Source: Anniella stebbinsi
Taxonomy: Eukaryota > Chordata > Lepidosauria > Squamata > Anniellidae
Length of the DNA stretch: 64,000 nt
Reading direction: 5' to 3'
NCBI GenBank assembly: GCA_029215795.1
Contig: JARDYH010000003.1
Span: 266,199,562-266,263,561, forward strand
The translations under genes were made by a program, and so were the position numbers. A model generated the notes under the pieces. It ran no database searches. It was not told where the DNA came from and worked only from the letters and a program-made list of their open reading frames with translations. Below, piece by piece: positions 1 to 8,682 of this stretch; position 1 is the stretch's first letter; each line of letters starts with the position of its first letter.

Positions 1-223
1 TTCCGGCTGAACATCGGGGGAAACTTCCTGACTGTTCAAGCAATACAACAATGGAACCAATTACCTAGGGAGGTCGTGGGCTCTCCCACATTAGAGGCAT
101 TTGAGAGGCAGCTGGACAGCCATCTGTCAGGGATGCTTTAAGGTAGATTCCTACATTGAGCAGGGGGTTGGGCTCAATGGCCTTATAGGCCCCTTCCAAC
201 TCTACTATTCTATGATTCTATGA
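1..223 (+). mobile_element. CR1-type LINE 3' end (ATTCTATG-tailed subfamily), truncated by window edge
   Basis: The sequence ends in two copies of the octamer ATTCTATG, the hallmark 3' end of CR1 non-LTR retrotransposons. Upstream lies the C-terminal ORF2 code, with the readable pattern WNQLPREV, LEAF(K/E)RQLD and SHLSGML, then a short 3' UTR. The same sequence recurs at 7710-7885 (minus), 30282-30757 and 42886-43153. The 5' side continues outside the window. Only the last part of the reverse transcriptase protein is present, so this is a dead copy. Confidence 0.9.
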
Positions 224-436
224 AGCATGTTAGATTCCACCAAAGGCCTATCTAGTGCTGGGCCAAATACTGCCCCCTATTTTCAGGAACTTTCTCCCTG
301 TAAAGAGGCACTGTATTTCTGCTTCTTTCACAGGGAGGGGGGAAATTTGGAGATTTTTTTCTCGGAGGGGGAAAGGTTTCCACATACCTTTTTTAAGTGT
401 AGCCGACTGCTGAGGGGTTTTCTTCCTTTTTTTATT

Positions 437-455
437 TCTCTCTCTCTCTCTCTTT

Positions 456-492
<37 letters not shown>
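437..492. repeat. Compound microsatellite (TC)n(CA)n
   Basis: An uninterrupted TC tract of about 9 units is followed after a short bridge by an AC tract of about 17 units. It sits in the loop of the surrounding foldback repeat. Likely length-polymorphic. Confidence 0.95.
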
Positions 493-603
493 ATCCCTCC
501 AGCATTTGGATTAGTGAATGCCTCTTGGAGACCATTTGACCTCTCCCTCTCCAATAAGCATCCAGTAAACACTCCTGGGCTCCTGAAAATACTGGGGGTA
601 TTT

Positions 604-627
604 AAAAAAAGAAAGAAAGAAAGAAGA
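604..627. repeat. Microsatellite (GAAA)n
   Basis: A short A-run leads into four GAAA units. It starts the right arm of the 232-830 foldback; the pyrimidine-rich left arm (421-440) is its complement. Confidence 0.85.
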
Positions 628-861
628 CCCCTCAACAACTAGTTACATTTTTAAAAGTATGTAGAAAGCCTGCTCCTCCCTCAAGGAGAAAATTCTCTGA
701 AATTCTCTCCTCTCCCAGCCTCTTTCACCTGAGTTTTTGTTTTGTCCCCACCCCACAAAATGCCGAAAATTGAATGGTCAACATTTTCAGCACAGCAGGA
801 GGCTTATCTAAACCACATTGTTCAACCATATACCCATGGGAATCCCACTAGCGAGAAGTAA

Positions 862-1140
862 GTGCAATAGCACCCTCCAGCTCATGTTCCTCAGGAAGCA
901 CACTGACCCTGATACTGAAGGACTTCTATAATCATCATGACTAGTAGCAATTGATAGCCTTATTCTCCATGCATTTCTCTAATCCACTTTTAATCCCCAA
1001 CTCAGCAGCCAACACTACATCTGGTGGAAGTGAATTCCATAGTTTAATGATGCATGGTGTGATGCACAATCTGGCTGAAGCTAAGGAGGTGTGGATGACT
1101 GTGTTCCTCGCCTTGTATTTCATTATTAAAGAGAGGTAGG
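862..1140 (-). mobile_element. CR1-type LINE fragment (TTCTTATG-tailed subfamily), ORF2 C-terminus and 3' UTR
   Basis: Read on the minus strand this matches the other copies at 49225-49600 and 59250-59670: a 3' UTR portion (GGTGCTGTTGCACTCATG-like) preceded by code for the ORF2 C-terminus with the readable motif KLWNSLP. Both ends are missing, including the TTCTTATG tail. Diverged, so an old copy. Confidence 0.7.
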
Positions 1141-1299
1141 TAACGTTGCTAACCGGGAGCAGGTTTTGGGTTTCATATCGTGGCGGTCCTTAAACAGCTA
1201 TATTGGCATGCAATCCATTTCTAGGGGGAATTCAAGGTGTTGGAACTCAGTTTTAAAGCCCTATAAATCACCAAATACCCAAAGGATTGTGAGCCTCCA

Positions 1300-1372
1300 C
1301 ATTTATTTATTTATTTATTTATTGCATTTCTATACCGCCCGATTGCTGAAGCTCTCTGGGTGGTTCACAAAT
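1300..1372 (-). mobile_element. L2-like LINE 3' tail
   Basis: (TTTA)n followed by ACCGCCCGATTGCTGAAGC and CTCTGGGTGGTTCACAA is the reverse complement of a tail that recurs throughout the window (for example 6255, 6796, 16581, 58497). The 3' end of the LINE lies at the left, where the TTTA repeats serve as its tail. Confidence 0.7.
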
Positions 1373-1377
1373 GAGTT

Positions 1378-2210
1378 GGCATGTACATTAAGATCTGCTT
1401 CCGAGGTCCTCCCTTGCATATTGTTTGTGAGGTGAAGCATGTGGCAACATGAGAGAGGGCCTTCTCTAGGGTGACCCGATGGAAAGGAGGACAGGGCTCC
1501 TGTATCATTAACAGTTGTATAGAAAAGGGAATTTTAGCAGGTGTCATTTGTAAGCATGCAGCACCTGGTGAAATACTCTCTTCTAGGCTGACCATATGAA
1601 AAGGAGGACAGGGCTCATGTAACTTTAACAGTTGTAGAGAAAAGGGAATTTCAGCCAGTGTTATTTGTATGCAATTAGTTCCTGGCGAAATTCCCTCTTC
1701 ATCACAACAGTTAAAGTTGCAGGCACTATACTAGAATGACCCTATACAAAAGAAGGCAAGGCCCCTGCAACTTTAACAGGTGTGATGAAGAGGGAATTTC
1801 ACCAGGTGCTGCATGCATTGCAAATGACACCTGCTGAAATTCCCTTTTCTATGTAACTGTGAAAGATACAGGAGCCCTGTCCTCCTTTCCATATGGTCAC
1901 CCTAGCTAAGTGGTGGCCCCCGGTTGTGGAATGTTTCCCAGGGATGTTTGCCTGTTGTCCACTTGGTTATCTTTTCTAGGACAAAACATGCTTTATTTTC
2001 CCTGGCTTTCTGATAGTTTAAACTCCCTCCAAAAAAACTAACACTGTGCTGTTTTAAATGCTGGTTTTTCCCCCTTGTATATTTTTAATATTGTTTATTA
2101 TTCCTTTTTATCAATTGTATTTTGTTTTGCTATTATGCCGTGGAGAAAGGGGCTCTATTTTATGGGTGGGGCAGTTTTTAAAAGTATATGCAGGGGTAGG
2201 TTTAAGGGGA
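1378..2210 (+). mobile_element. L2-like LINE fragment, split by a MITE at 1467-1904
   Basis: The left piece ends in GAGAGAGGGCCTTCTCT and the right piece resumes at TGGTGGCCCCCGGTTGTGG (about 1911). Together these form the stretch seen uninterrupted in the LINE at 16581 (AGGGCCTTCTCTGTGGTG). The right piece runs into a T-rich 3' UTR. On the translated level this is the region before the ORF2 C-terminus. The split shows the MITE landed later than the LINE. Confidence 0.65.
1467..1904. mobile_element. Palindromic hAT MITE, chimera of subfamilies A and B
   Basis: It begins TAGGGTGACCCGATGG and ends CCATATGGTCACCCTA. The first 115 bp are subfamily A (ends in ...CACCTGGTGAAAT); at 1583 a fresh terminus TAGGCTGACCATATG of subfamily B starts and runs to the centre; from about 1790 the right arm is again subfamily A (GGTGCTGCATGC). 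No clear TSD. The mosaic could be an insertion of one MITE into another followed by loss, or recombination between copies. Confidence 0.85.
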
Positions 2211-2295
2211 GCCAGCACAAATGTCTCTCCTGGGCCCCCAAAACACCCCCCTGGCTGTGTTGGTGAGACTCCTCACCTACAGCAACCTTACTAGG

Positions 2296-2615
2296 TAGGC
2301 TGACCATATGAAAAGGAGGACAGGGCTCATGTAACTTTAACAGTTGTAGAGAAAAGGGAATTTCAGCCAGTGTCATTTGTATGCAATTCATACCTGGTGA
2401 TATTCCCTCTTCATCACAACAGTTAAAGGTGCAGGCACTATACTAGAGTGACCATATACAAAAGAAGGCAGGGCCCCTGCGACTTTAACTACTGTGATGA
2501 AGAGGGAATTTCACCAGGAACTAATTGCATACAAATGACACTGGCTGAAATTCCCTTTTCTCTACAACTGTTAAAGTAACATGAGCACTGTCCTCCTTTT
2601 CATGTGGTCAGCCTA
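2296..2615. mobile_element. Palindromic hAT MITE, subfamily B, complete with perfect TSD
   Basis: Starts TAGGCTGACCATATG and ends with TGGTCAGCCTA. The flanks are identical 8-mers TTACTAGG (2288-2295 and 2616-2623), the 8-bp TSD typical of hAT transposases. The arms pair over about 140 bp; each arm is itself an imperfect palindrome (TTTAACAGTTGT and GGGAATTTC against GAAATTCCC and ACAACAGTTAAAG). The loop contains TAGAGTGACCATATAC, a third copy of the terminal motif. No coding capacity, so it was moved in trans. Confidence 0.93.
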
Positions 2616-2634
2616 TTACTAGGCAGCAGTAGGA

Positions 2635-3271
2635 TAGGGATGTTGGAGGAATCCATCTGGGGAGTGGAATTCGCTGGCAAACTGCAATTCATGTAATTTA
2701 GGCAAATTTGGGCCGTGATGTGCATAATTTGTGGCATTTGCAGGTGCAATTTGCATAAATTATGCCATTTAGAGCTGAGATTTGCATAAATCATTCAAAT
2801 TGAACTCCAAAACTTGTGCACATTGTTATTTACATTTTTTTTTTAAAAAAAAAAAAACTGGGAAAAGTTTAGGTGACCAGATAAAATCCAGGTCAGGGCT
2901 CATGTAACTTTAACAGTTGTAGAGCAAAGGGAATTTCAGCCAGCGTCATTTGTATGCCATTAGTTCCTGGTGAAATTCCCTCTTCATCACAACAGTTAAA
3001 GTTGCAGCGGCCCTGCCTTCTTTTGTATATGGTCACTCTAGTATAGTGCCTGCACCTTTAACTGTTGTGATGAAGAGGGAATTTCACCAGGAACTAATTG
3101 CATACAAATGACACTGGCTGAAATTCCCTTTTCTCTACAACTGTTAAAGTTACATGAGCCCTGACCTGGATTTTATCTGGTCAGCCTAGAAAAGTTCCTT
3201 GATTTCAAGAAATTCCCCAGCAGTCTGTCAAGCCCCCAAAGGGTCAGATTCCATAGCGAAGGACATCCCTA
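2635..3271. mobile_element. Non-autonomous hAT-like element (TAGGGATGT family C), interrupted by a MITE
   Basis: Starts TAGGGATGTTGGAGGAATCC and ends GGACATCCCTA. The flanks CAGTAGGA (2627-2634) and TAGTAGGG (3272-3279) match at 6 of 8 positions, an aged 8-bp TSD. A palindromic MITE sits inside at 2870-3188 with its own perfect TSD. Removing that insert leaves about 310 bp. Both ends match, in the opposite orientation, the element at 5324-6227. Confidence 0.85.
2870..3188. mobile_element. Palindromic hAT MITE, subfamily B variant, nested, perfect TSD
   Basis: Starts TAGGTGACCAGATAAAATCC and ends ATCTGGTCAGCCTA. The flanking 8-mers are identical: GAAAAGTT at 2862-2869 and 3189-3196. The outer 30 bp differ from the 2296 copy (GATAAAATCCAGGTC instead of ATATGAAAAGGAGG), a variant shared with the copy at 36366. 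The loop is in the opposite orientation to the 2296 copy. Confidence 0.93.
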
Positions 3272-3281
3272 TAGTAGGGAC

Positions 3282-3325
3282 AGGTGACAGTGATGGCTTT
3301 GGCTATGGGGTGGTATATACATGTA

Positions 3326-3363
<38 letters not shown>

Positions 3364-3369
3364 TAATAA
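3282..3369 (+). mobile_element. L2-like LINE 3' tail with (AAT)n
   Basis: GGCTTTGGCTATGGGGTGGTATATACATGTAAAT is a diverged version of the LINE tail at 16870-16911, followed by about 15 AAT units (3325-3369). Only the last 45 bp of the LINE are present. Confidence 0.65.
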
Positions 3370-3440
3370 TGCCAGAAAAACAGTGCCAGCCATTACGGTG
3401 GTCACCAGCTTCAATGGCCACCATCTCCATTCTCCCACAA

Positions 3441-3460
3441 TACATTGGGGCCCCAATGTA
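3441..3460. repeat. 20-bp perfect palindrome in unique sequence (3370-3735)
   Basis: TACATTGGGGCCCCAATGTA reads identically on both strands. It lies in a 365-bp stretch without any recognised repeat or gene. Function unknown; it could be the remnant of an element or a dimeric protein site. Confidence 0.6.
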
Positions 3461-3737
3461 GCATTGCAGAAGGTTTCTACCTCAGGGGCAGGGCCCAGAA
3501 CCACTGGAGGACGGAAGATAATGGCAGCCACACAGTTCTCCCCTAAGTGCCAGATCGTTAACAAGGTTCATTTCTTTTTAAAGAAGCAGGCATAGTGAGC
3601 AGTGGCAGGCCCAGTACAGCCCTTGCCCTCCAGCCATACCTCATGCCATTGCCAAGTTTGAGTACATACATAAAGAGGTGAAGGAGCTGAAAGTTAAATC
3701 TGTCCTTGCAAAACATACGCTCTAGAACATAATCAAA

Positions 3738-3860
3738 TTTAGAAGCATCAGAAAAGTCATGCTGAATCAGGCCAAGGATCCATCGAGCCCAGTATTCTGG
3801 TCACACAGTGGCCAGCTAAATACTCCCATAGCTTTCCATAAGTTTTTCTTTAAAGCTTCT
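3738..3860 (-). mobile_element. CR1-type LINE 3' end fragment (TTCTTATG-tailed subfamily)
   Basis: CATGCTGAATCAGGCCAAGG, then CACACAGTGGCCAGC, is the reverse complement of the 3' UTR end seen at 59585-59670. The copy is truncated at about 120 bp. Confidence 0.6.
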
Positions 3861-4174
3861 AAATTTGTGTGCAAATGGGATGGAATAAGTTTGACCTCAA
3901 AAAATGGACCATGAGACCCAGAGAGACAGATCTGTCCCTCCCTAGGTGGTACATTGAATGGCTGTCAGTCAAGACATGCTTTCGGTGGCCGCCGTTGGGG
4001 AGGCATTATTCTCTCAGCCCTCTGTCATGCGGGGACAATAGTACTAGACAACTGTGCAGGATTATTGTTGTACTCCAGTGACGTAGAGACACCATGGGAG
4101 ATGTTCAAACTCCTGAGCTGGGTTCACATCGTGGCTGCCGCATGGCTGCCTCCGCTAGTTCCTTCTTTGGAAGA
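3861..4174. other. Unannotated stretch
   Basis: No repeat family, RNA gene or open coding pattern was recognised. The frames are short and not supported by any motif. Confidence 0.5.
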
Positions 4175-4283
4175 ACTCTTCCTGAGATCCTGCAGGGTCA
4201 CTAGCAGTCAGAATAAAAACTACTGCACTGAGATGGACAAATGGTCTGACCTGCCGTGAAGCAGCTTTCTATGTTCCCATTTT
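4175..4283 (+). mobile_element. tRNA-derived SINE, 3' part
   Basis: CAGTCAGAATAAAAACTACTG, then GATGGACAAATGGTCTGAC and GCAGCTTTCTATGTTCCC match the 3' body of the SINE at 62959-63150. The tRNA head with its internal polymerase III promoter is missing or too diverged to see. Confidence 0.55.
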
Positions 4284-5000
4284 AGACTATTTTTCCCCAT
4301 GTTTTCCGCTTGGCTATATGATTAACATGTCTCCTACTTCCAAACCAATTATTACATATCGTCTTTTGAATTTTACCTGCGACCCACCTTTGCTCTTCTT
4401 TAATTCTATGTCTGGCTTTTATTCAAAGACGTTATTTGGATGAAGGGAAAGTCCCCACTGACAGCCACCTCTCACCTTAGCACTTTATGAGCGAAAAGAG
4501 CATTCGAATATTAATACTTCCTCAATAAGGTGATGTTTTGTATAATGGGCTGATTTCAGAACGAGGCCCAAATTGGCTTGAGAGAGGAATGCATTTCCAT
4601 TAGCAGATGATAAGCAGAATCACGTTGACCCTCTAGCAAGGCCTTCAACCTGCATCCAAGGAAGAAAGAAAAAAAAATCCCAACCAACATCCAGCTGTCT
4701 CGTACACAATTTGATACCGTGAGGGTCTTTACAGGCCGCTCCGTGTAGCACAAAAATATGTAACTACTACTCTGTTGTTGTGGGGTACCTTCAAGATAGC
4801 ACCTCGGTTGTGGGGAAATTGCACTTTCCCAGCTTTCAAAGTGCATTACGCTGGAGACATGTGATTCCTGAACTCCAGCTGAATGCTTTGGACATAATAA
4901 CAAGTGGCAGTACTACCGAATTTTGTAATTAGTCAGTTCCTTGGTCAAAACTCGTGCTAGCTTATGAATGTATTGAGAAGATTACAAGCCTTGAAGCAAG
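4284..5000. other. Unannotated stretch
   Basis: AT-moderate sequence with no recognised repeat, RNA gene or coding signal. The longest open frames lack motifs. Confidence 0.5.
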
Positions 5001-5008
5001 TCTACAAC

Positions 5009-5243
5009 TAGGGTGACCATATGGATAGGAGGACTGGGCTCCTGTATCTTTAATAGTTGTACAGAAAAGAGAATTTCAGCAGGTGTCATTGGTATGCATG
5101 CAGCACCTGGTGAAATTCCCTCTTCATCACAACAGTTAAAACTGCAGGAGTCTTGCCCTCATTTGTATCTGGTCCCTCCGGTATTATATATGCAACTGTT
5201 AAAGATACACAAACCCTGTCCTCCTTTTCATATGGTCACCCTA
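5009..5243. mobile_element. Palindromic hAT MITE, subfamily A, internally deleted
   Basis: Starts TAGGGTGACCATATGGA and ends CATATGGTCACCCTA. The flanks share CTACAAC on both sides (5002-5008 and 5244-5250), seven of the expected eight TSD bases. The left arm is full (to CATCACAACAG), but the right arm is shortened, so the element is 235 bp instead of about 320. Confidence 0.88.
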
Positions 5244-5323
5244 CTACAACTAAATTATGGTTGAACACTTTTCTTTCAGAAGGAAATGTGATGCTATCAC
5301 TCGGAGATGCCATCATCTCTACT

Positions 5324-5374
5324 TAGGGATGTCCATTGCTGGGAAACTGGCACTTTGGGGGCTCACCGGACTTC

Positions 5375-5410
<36 letters not shown>

Positions 5411-6227
5411 GATTTATTTCTTACCCGCCTCTCCATCTAGATCGAGGCGGGGAACAACAGCATGATAAAATACATAAAACTAATTAAAACATGACAAATA
5501 TTATTAAAACTGCATTAAAACATCCTAAAACATCATTAAAACATCCTAAAACATCCTAAAAACATTCTAAAAATTACACTGGATATGCCTGCCGGAAGAG
5601 AACAGTCTTTATAGCTTTCTTAAATTCTAAAAGACTGTTAAGTTGACGAGTCTCCTCCGGCAGGTCATTCCACAGTCTGGGAGCGGCAGAAGAGAAGGTC
5701 CTCTGAGTAACAGTTGTCAGCCTAGTCTTGGCCGACCGCAGTAAGTTCTTCCCAGAGGACCTGAGCGTGCGGGGCGGATTGTACGGGAGAAGGCGATCCC
5801 GCAGGTAACCTGGACCCAAACCATGTAGGCATATCAAATCTGGCTTGCTTTTGTGAGACGAGCCACGTGGTTCCCCCAAATTCCGGGGACTTTTGAAATA
5901 GCTTTGTTTGGCCATAATTTGTGCAAACAGAGAGCTGAGCAAACGATGGCCACAAATTACACAAATTTCAATAACTTGTGCAATGCACAGCCGCAATTTG
6001 TGCAAATTACAGCTCATATTTGTTTTGTTTGTGATGTGAATTTGCAGAATTAGCGCAAACTGCAGCCGCAATTTACGTACATTCAAAAACCTTTAAACCT
6101 GCTAACTGATCCAACTTGCTGCAGCTGAGTCAGACCATTTAGCAGAAGACGGAACAGAGTCCGGGAAGCCGAACCAATGAAAGCTCATTGAGTTCCACCA
6201 CCCAATCAGATTCCTCCAGTATACCTA
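5324..6227. mobile_element. Non-autonomous hAT-like element (family C), interrupted by an L2-like LINE
   Basis: The left end TAGGGATGTCC matches the reversed right end of the 2635-3271 copy (shared CTTTGGGGGCT), and the right end, reversed, reads TAGGTATACTGGAGGAATC, matching that copy's left end. Flanks TCTCTACT (5316-5323) and TCTCTCAT (6228-6235) match at 6 of 8 bases. The internal part is rich in TTTGTGCAAA-like words. A LINE with its own TSD sits at 5376-5886. Confidence 0.8.
5376..5886 (-). pseudogene. 5'-truncated L2-like LINE: ORF2 C-terminus, 3' UTR and (AAT)n tail
   Basis: On the minus strand the reading frame over about 5574-5880 gives a typical L2/CR1-group ORF2 C-terminus: HGLGPGYLRD, then RTLRSS, then APRLWNDLPEE and FKKAIKTVLF, ending just before the 3' UTR. 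The tail CCCGCCTC...GAGGCGGGG and a TAA microsatellite (5376-5410) close the element. Flanking GGACTTCT (5368-5375) and GGACTTTT (5887-5894) are its TSD. Endonuclease and catalytic RT motifs are absent, so it is not functional. Confidence 0.9.
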
Positions 6228-6254
6228 TCTCTCATTCAGGCATTCTCCTTCCAC

Positions 6255-6790
6255 AAGTTTATTTATTTATTGCATTTCTATGCTGCCCAATAGCCGAAGC
6301 TCTCTAGGCGGCTTACAACACTTAAAACCATGACAACCATTCAAAATATAAAAACAACAACAGTATAAAAACATAGTATATAATACCATATAAGAGCACA
6401 ACCAGGATCAAACCGAGCAGCAATGCAAAAATTAATACAAATTTTAAACAGCAAAGTTTAAAATTAAACTGATGAACTGTTAAAATACTGAGAAAATAAA
6501 AAAGTCTTCACCTGGCGGCTAAAAGAGTGTAATGTAGATGCCAGGCTCACCTCTCTAGGGAGCTCATTCCACAGCCAGGGTGCCACAGCAGAGAAGGGCT
6601 TCCTCCTGGTAGCCACCTCCCTCACTTCCTTTGGCAGGGGCTCATGGAGAAGGATCCCTGAGGATGATCTTCAGGTCCAGGCAGGCACATATGGAAGGAG
6701 GTGTTCCTTCAGATAACCTGACCCCAAGCTATTTAGGCTTTGAATGTAAATACCAGCACTTTGAATCGGGCCCAGACCCGATTGTGCAAG
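6255..6790 (-). pseudogene. L2-like LINE fragment: ORF2 C-terminus and 3' UTR
   Basis: (TTTA)n followed by GCCCAATAGCCGAAGCTCTC marks the 3' end at the left. Further right the minus strand codes a degenerate ORF2 C-terminus (APWLWNELPREV-like over 6560-6590, then an upstream SGYL-like segment near 6710). Stops and frame breaks are present. It directly abuts the next LINE fragment. Confidence 0.75.
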
Positions 6791-6795
6791 GTTGC

Positions 6796-7470
6796 CTCCA
6801 TATTTATTTATTTATTTATTACGTTTGTATACCGCCCCATAGCCAAAGCTCTCTGGGCGGTTTACATAGGATTTTTATGCTTTATGCTTTTAAATGTTGT
6901 ATATTGGTGTTTTAATTGTTCAATGTTTTTAATTTTTGTAAACCGCCCAGAGAGCTTCAGCTATGGGGCAGTATATAAATGGAATAAAATAAATAAATAT
7001 ATAAAACAATTAAAAACAATATACAAAAATTTAAACAGCAAAAACATACAACATACACACAATACACACATACATTTAAAACCGCTACAACAGCCCAAAA
7101 AAGCTACCAAAAAAACAAAAAAAACAAACAAACCCAGGCTTCTCAGATATTGCCAAATGCCTGAGAGAAGAGGAAAGTCTTGACCTGGCGCCGAAAAGAT
7201 AACAATGTTGGAGCCAGGTGGGCCTTGTCGGGGAGATCGTTCCACAATTGGGGGGCCACCACAGAGAAGGCCCTCTCCCTTGTTGCCGACCTCCGAGGTT
7301 CCCTCGGAGTAGGCATTCGGAGGAGGGCTTTAGATGTTGAACGTAGTGTTCAGGTAGGTTCATGTCGGGAAAGGCGTCCCGTCAGATATTGTGGTCCCAA
7401 GCCGTGTAAGGCTTTATAGGTTAAAACCAGCACTTTGAATCAGGCTCGGAAACATACAGGCAGCCAATGA
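6796..7470 (-). pseudogene. L2-like LINE fragment, interrupted by an opposite-strand LINE tail
   Basis: The 3' end at the left, (TTTA)n then ATACCGCCCCATAGCC, is followed by a plus-strand LINE tail (6869-6995); the body resumes at about 6996 and runs through the 3' UTR into the ORF2 C-terminal region (7180-7440), whose minus-strand translation resembles the neighbouring LINEs around NDLPDKAHL. Confidence 0.75.
6869..6995 (+). mobile_element. L2-like LINE 3' end inserted into an opposite-strand LINE
   Basis: TTTTTGTAAACCGCCCAGAG, then CTATGGGGCAGTATATAAAT and (AAT/AAAT)n, in plus orientation. Because host and insert are related, 6818-6865 and 6925-6980 form an inverted repeat. Confidence 0.75.
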
Positions 7471-7709
7471 AAGCGGGCCAGAGTAGGTCCATAAGCCTTG
7501 TAGTTGGGGGGACAGAGCAGAACAGAATAAATCATAGCAATTACCTGGACCTGGTTAGGTGTTTGTGTGGAGGGGGTCTTCCTAGAAATTAGGCACTACC
7601 TGAGAAGAGTCCAAAGGTTGAAATGGCAAGGATAGATTGTCTCATCTACAGGGCTCCCTCTCAATGTTCTTCTGCTGCCCTGGGAAAGTTTCTTTGAAAG
7701 GTGGACTAG
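7471..7709. other. Short unannotated stretch between LINE and CR1
   Basis: About 240 bp with no recognised feature; the left edge may still belong to the LINE. Confidence 0.4.
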
Positions 7710-7885
7710 AATCATAGAATAGTAGAGTTGGAAGGGGCCTATAGGGCCATTGAGTCTAACCCCCTGCTCAATCAGGAATCCACCTTAAAGCATCCCTGAC
7801 AGATGGTTGTCCAGCTGCCTCTTAATGTGGGAGAGCCCACAACCTCCCTAGGTCATTGGTTCCATTGTCGTATCGCTCTAACACT
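7710..7885 (-). mobile_element. CR1-type LINE 3' end (ATTCTATG-tailed subfamily)
   Basis: AATCATAGAATAGTAGAGTT at the left is the reversed CR1 terminus; GTCCAGCTGCCTCTTAA and GGGAGAGCCCACAACCTCCC are the ORF2 C-terminal code seen at 1-150. 5'-truncated after about 175 bp. Confidence 0.9.
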
Positions 7886-8299
7886 CAGAATACAGAAGTC
7901 CATAAAAGAAATCAACAAATTTCCATCCTGGATCATCCAGATGCCTCTGGGAAACCCATCAACCAGGAAACAGAGTTTGCTCTGCAATCCATTTGCCCCT
8001 TAAAGGACAGAAAGGGGGGGGGGAGAATTAATTCTTTTCCCCCCCGAACCATTTACATGGCACACGTATATCATAGTTCATATCAACACAGGTGGTGATT
8101 TTACACCATTTAAAGAATGATTTCACTTGGGAGACCAAAAATTCTCCTTATACGATGACATTTTCAGAAGAAGATGTCATTTTAGGCTGCTCGTATCCAA
8201 AAAAGAAGAGAAGAAAGAAACCGTACAAAATCAAGGTGGTTAAGAGGAAAAAAGTTAAAGTACTTGAATAATTTAAATTACTCTCTTTTTTTGCACAAA
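7886..8299. other. Unannotated stretch
   Basis: No recognised feature except a G10 run near 8014 and a matching C-run near 8039. The frames are short. Confidence 0.45.
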
Positions 8300-8475
8300 C
8301 TCTTTTCGAATTGAAGTGCTTATATAAAAATTTGACAGCTCTTATAATTTTAAATTGCTCAGCACTGAGTATGCCCAGAACTTTGATCACTTCCAAATTC
8401 AAGGGCTTATAAAAATTTGAAGCACTCCTATAATTCTAAATTGCAAGGCACTGTGTGAAGTAATTTAAAATTATT
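8300..8475. repeat. AT-rich tandem duplication, about 90-bp period
   Basis: GAAGTGCTTATATAAAAATTT...ATAATTTTAAATTGC (8313-8362) is repeated as GGGCTTATAAAAATTT...ATAATTCTAAATTGC (8402-8445), each followed by GGCACTG or AGCACTG. The outer edges, ATAATTTAAATTACT at 8269 and AGTAATTTAAAATTATT at 8460, are inverted copies. Confidence 0.65.
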
Positions 8476-8682
8476 GGATGGCTCCATTTCCTCTCCCTGC
8501 CCCCTCCCCTTTTTTAAAAGGGGAAAAAAAAACCTTCTTCCATTCGGAAGCGAGTCAAGCTGCATTCTAATACAGTCACTTAAAATACACAGTATGATTT
8601 TAAAAATTTAATACTGAAACAGAATAAAAATTAAAATAAAACTACTGTGAGAGGGGGGAAATATGAAAACTGTAGAACCTAC
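8476..8682. other. AT-rich unannotated stretch
   Basis: Poly-A and T-rich, without recognised features. Confidence 0.4.

Larger units (their letters stand above)
232..830. repeat. Long imperfect foldback (inverted) repeat with microsatellites in its loop
   Basis: The left part (about 240-425) and right part (about 625-815) are inverted copies: GCCTATCTAG near 246 pairs with CTTATCTAAACC near 803, the stretch around TTTCCACATACC (378-390) pairs with GTATGTAGAAAG (657-668), and CTGAGGGGTTTTC (409-421) pairs with AAGACCCCTCAA (624-635). The loop holds compound simple repeats. This is the layout of a foldback or MITE-type DNA element; no clear TSD was seen, so the superfamily is unresolved. Confidence 0.55.

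Noticed and set aside
941..1123. Open frame with KLWNSLP on the minus strand taken as a host gene
   Set aside because: The motif belongs to the ORF2 C-terminus of a CR1-type LINE and recurs at the other CR1 copies.
3284..3595. Frame with a poly-Asn run
   Set aside because: It arises from the AAT microsatellite; no other support.
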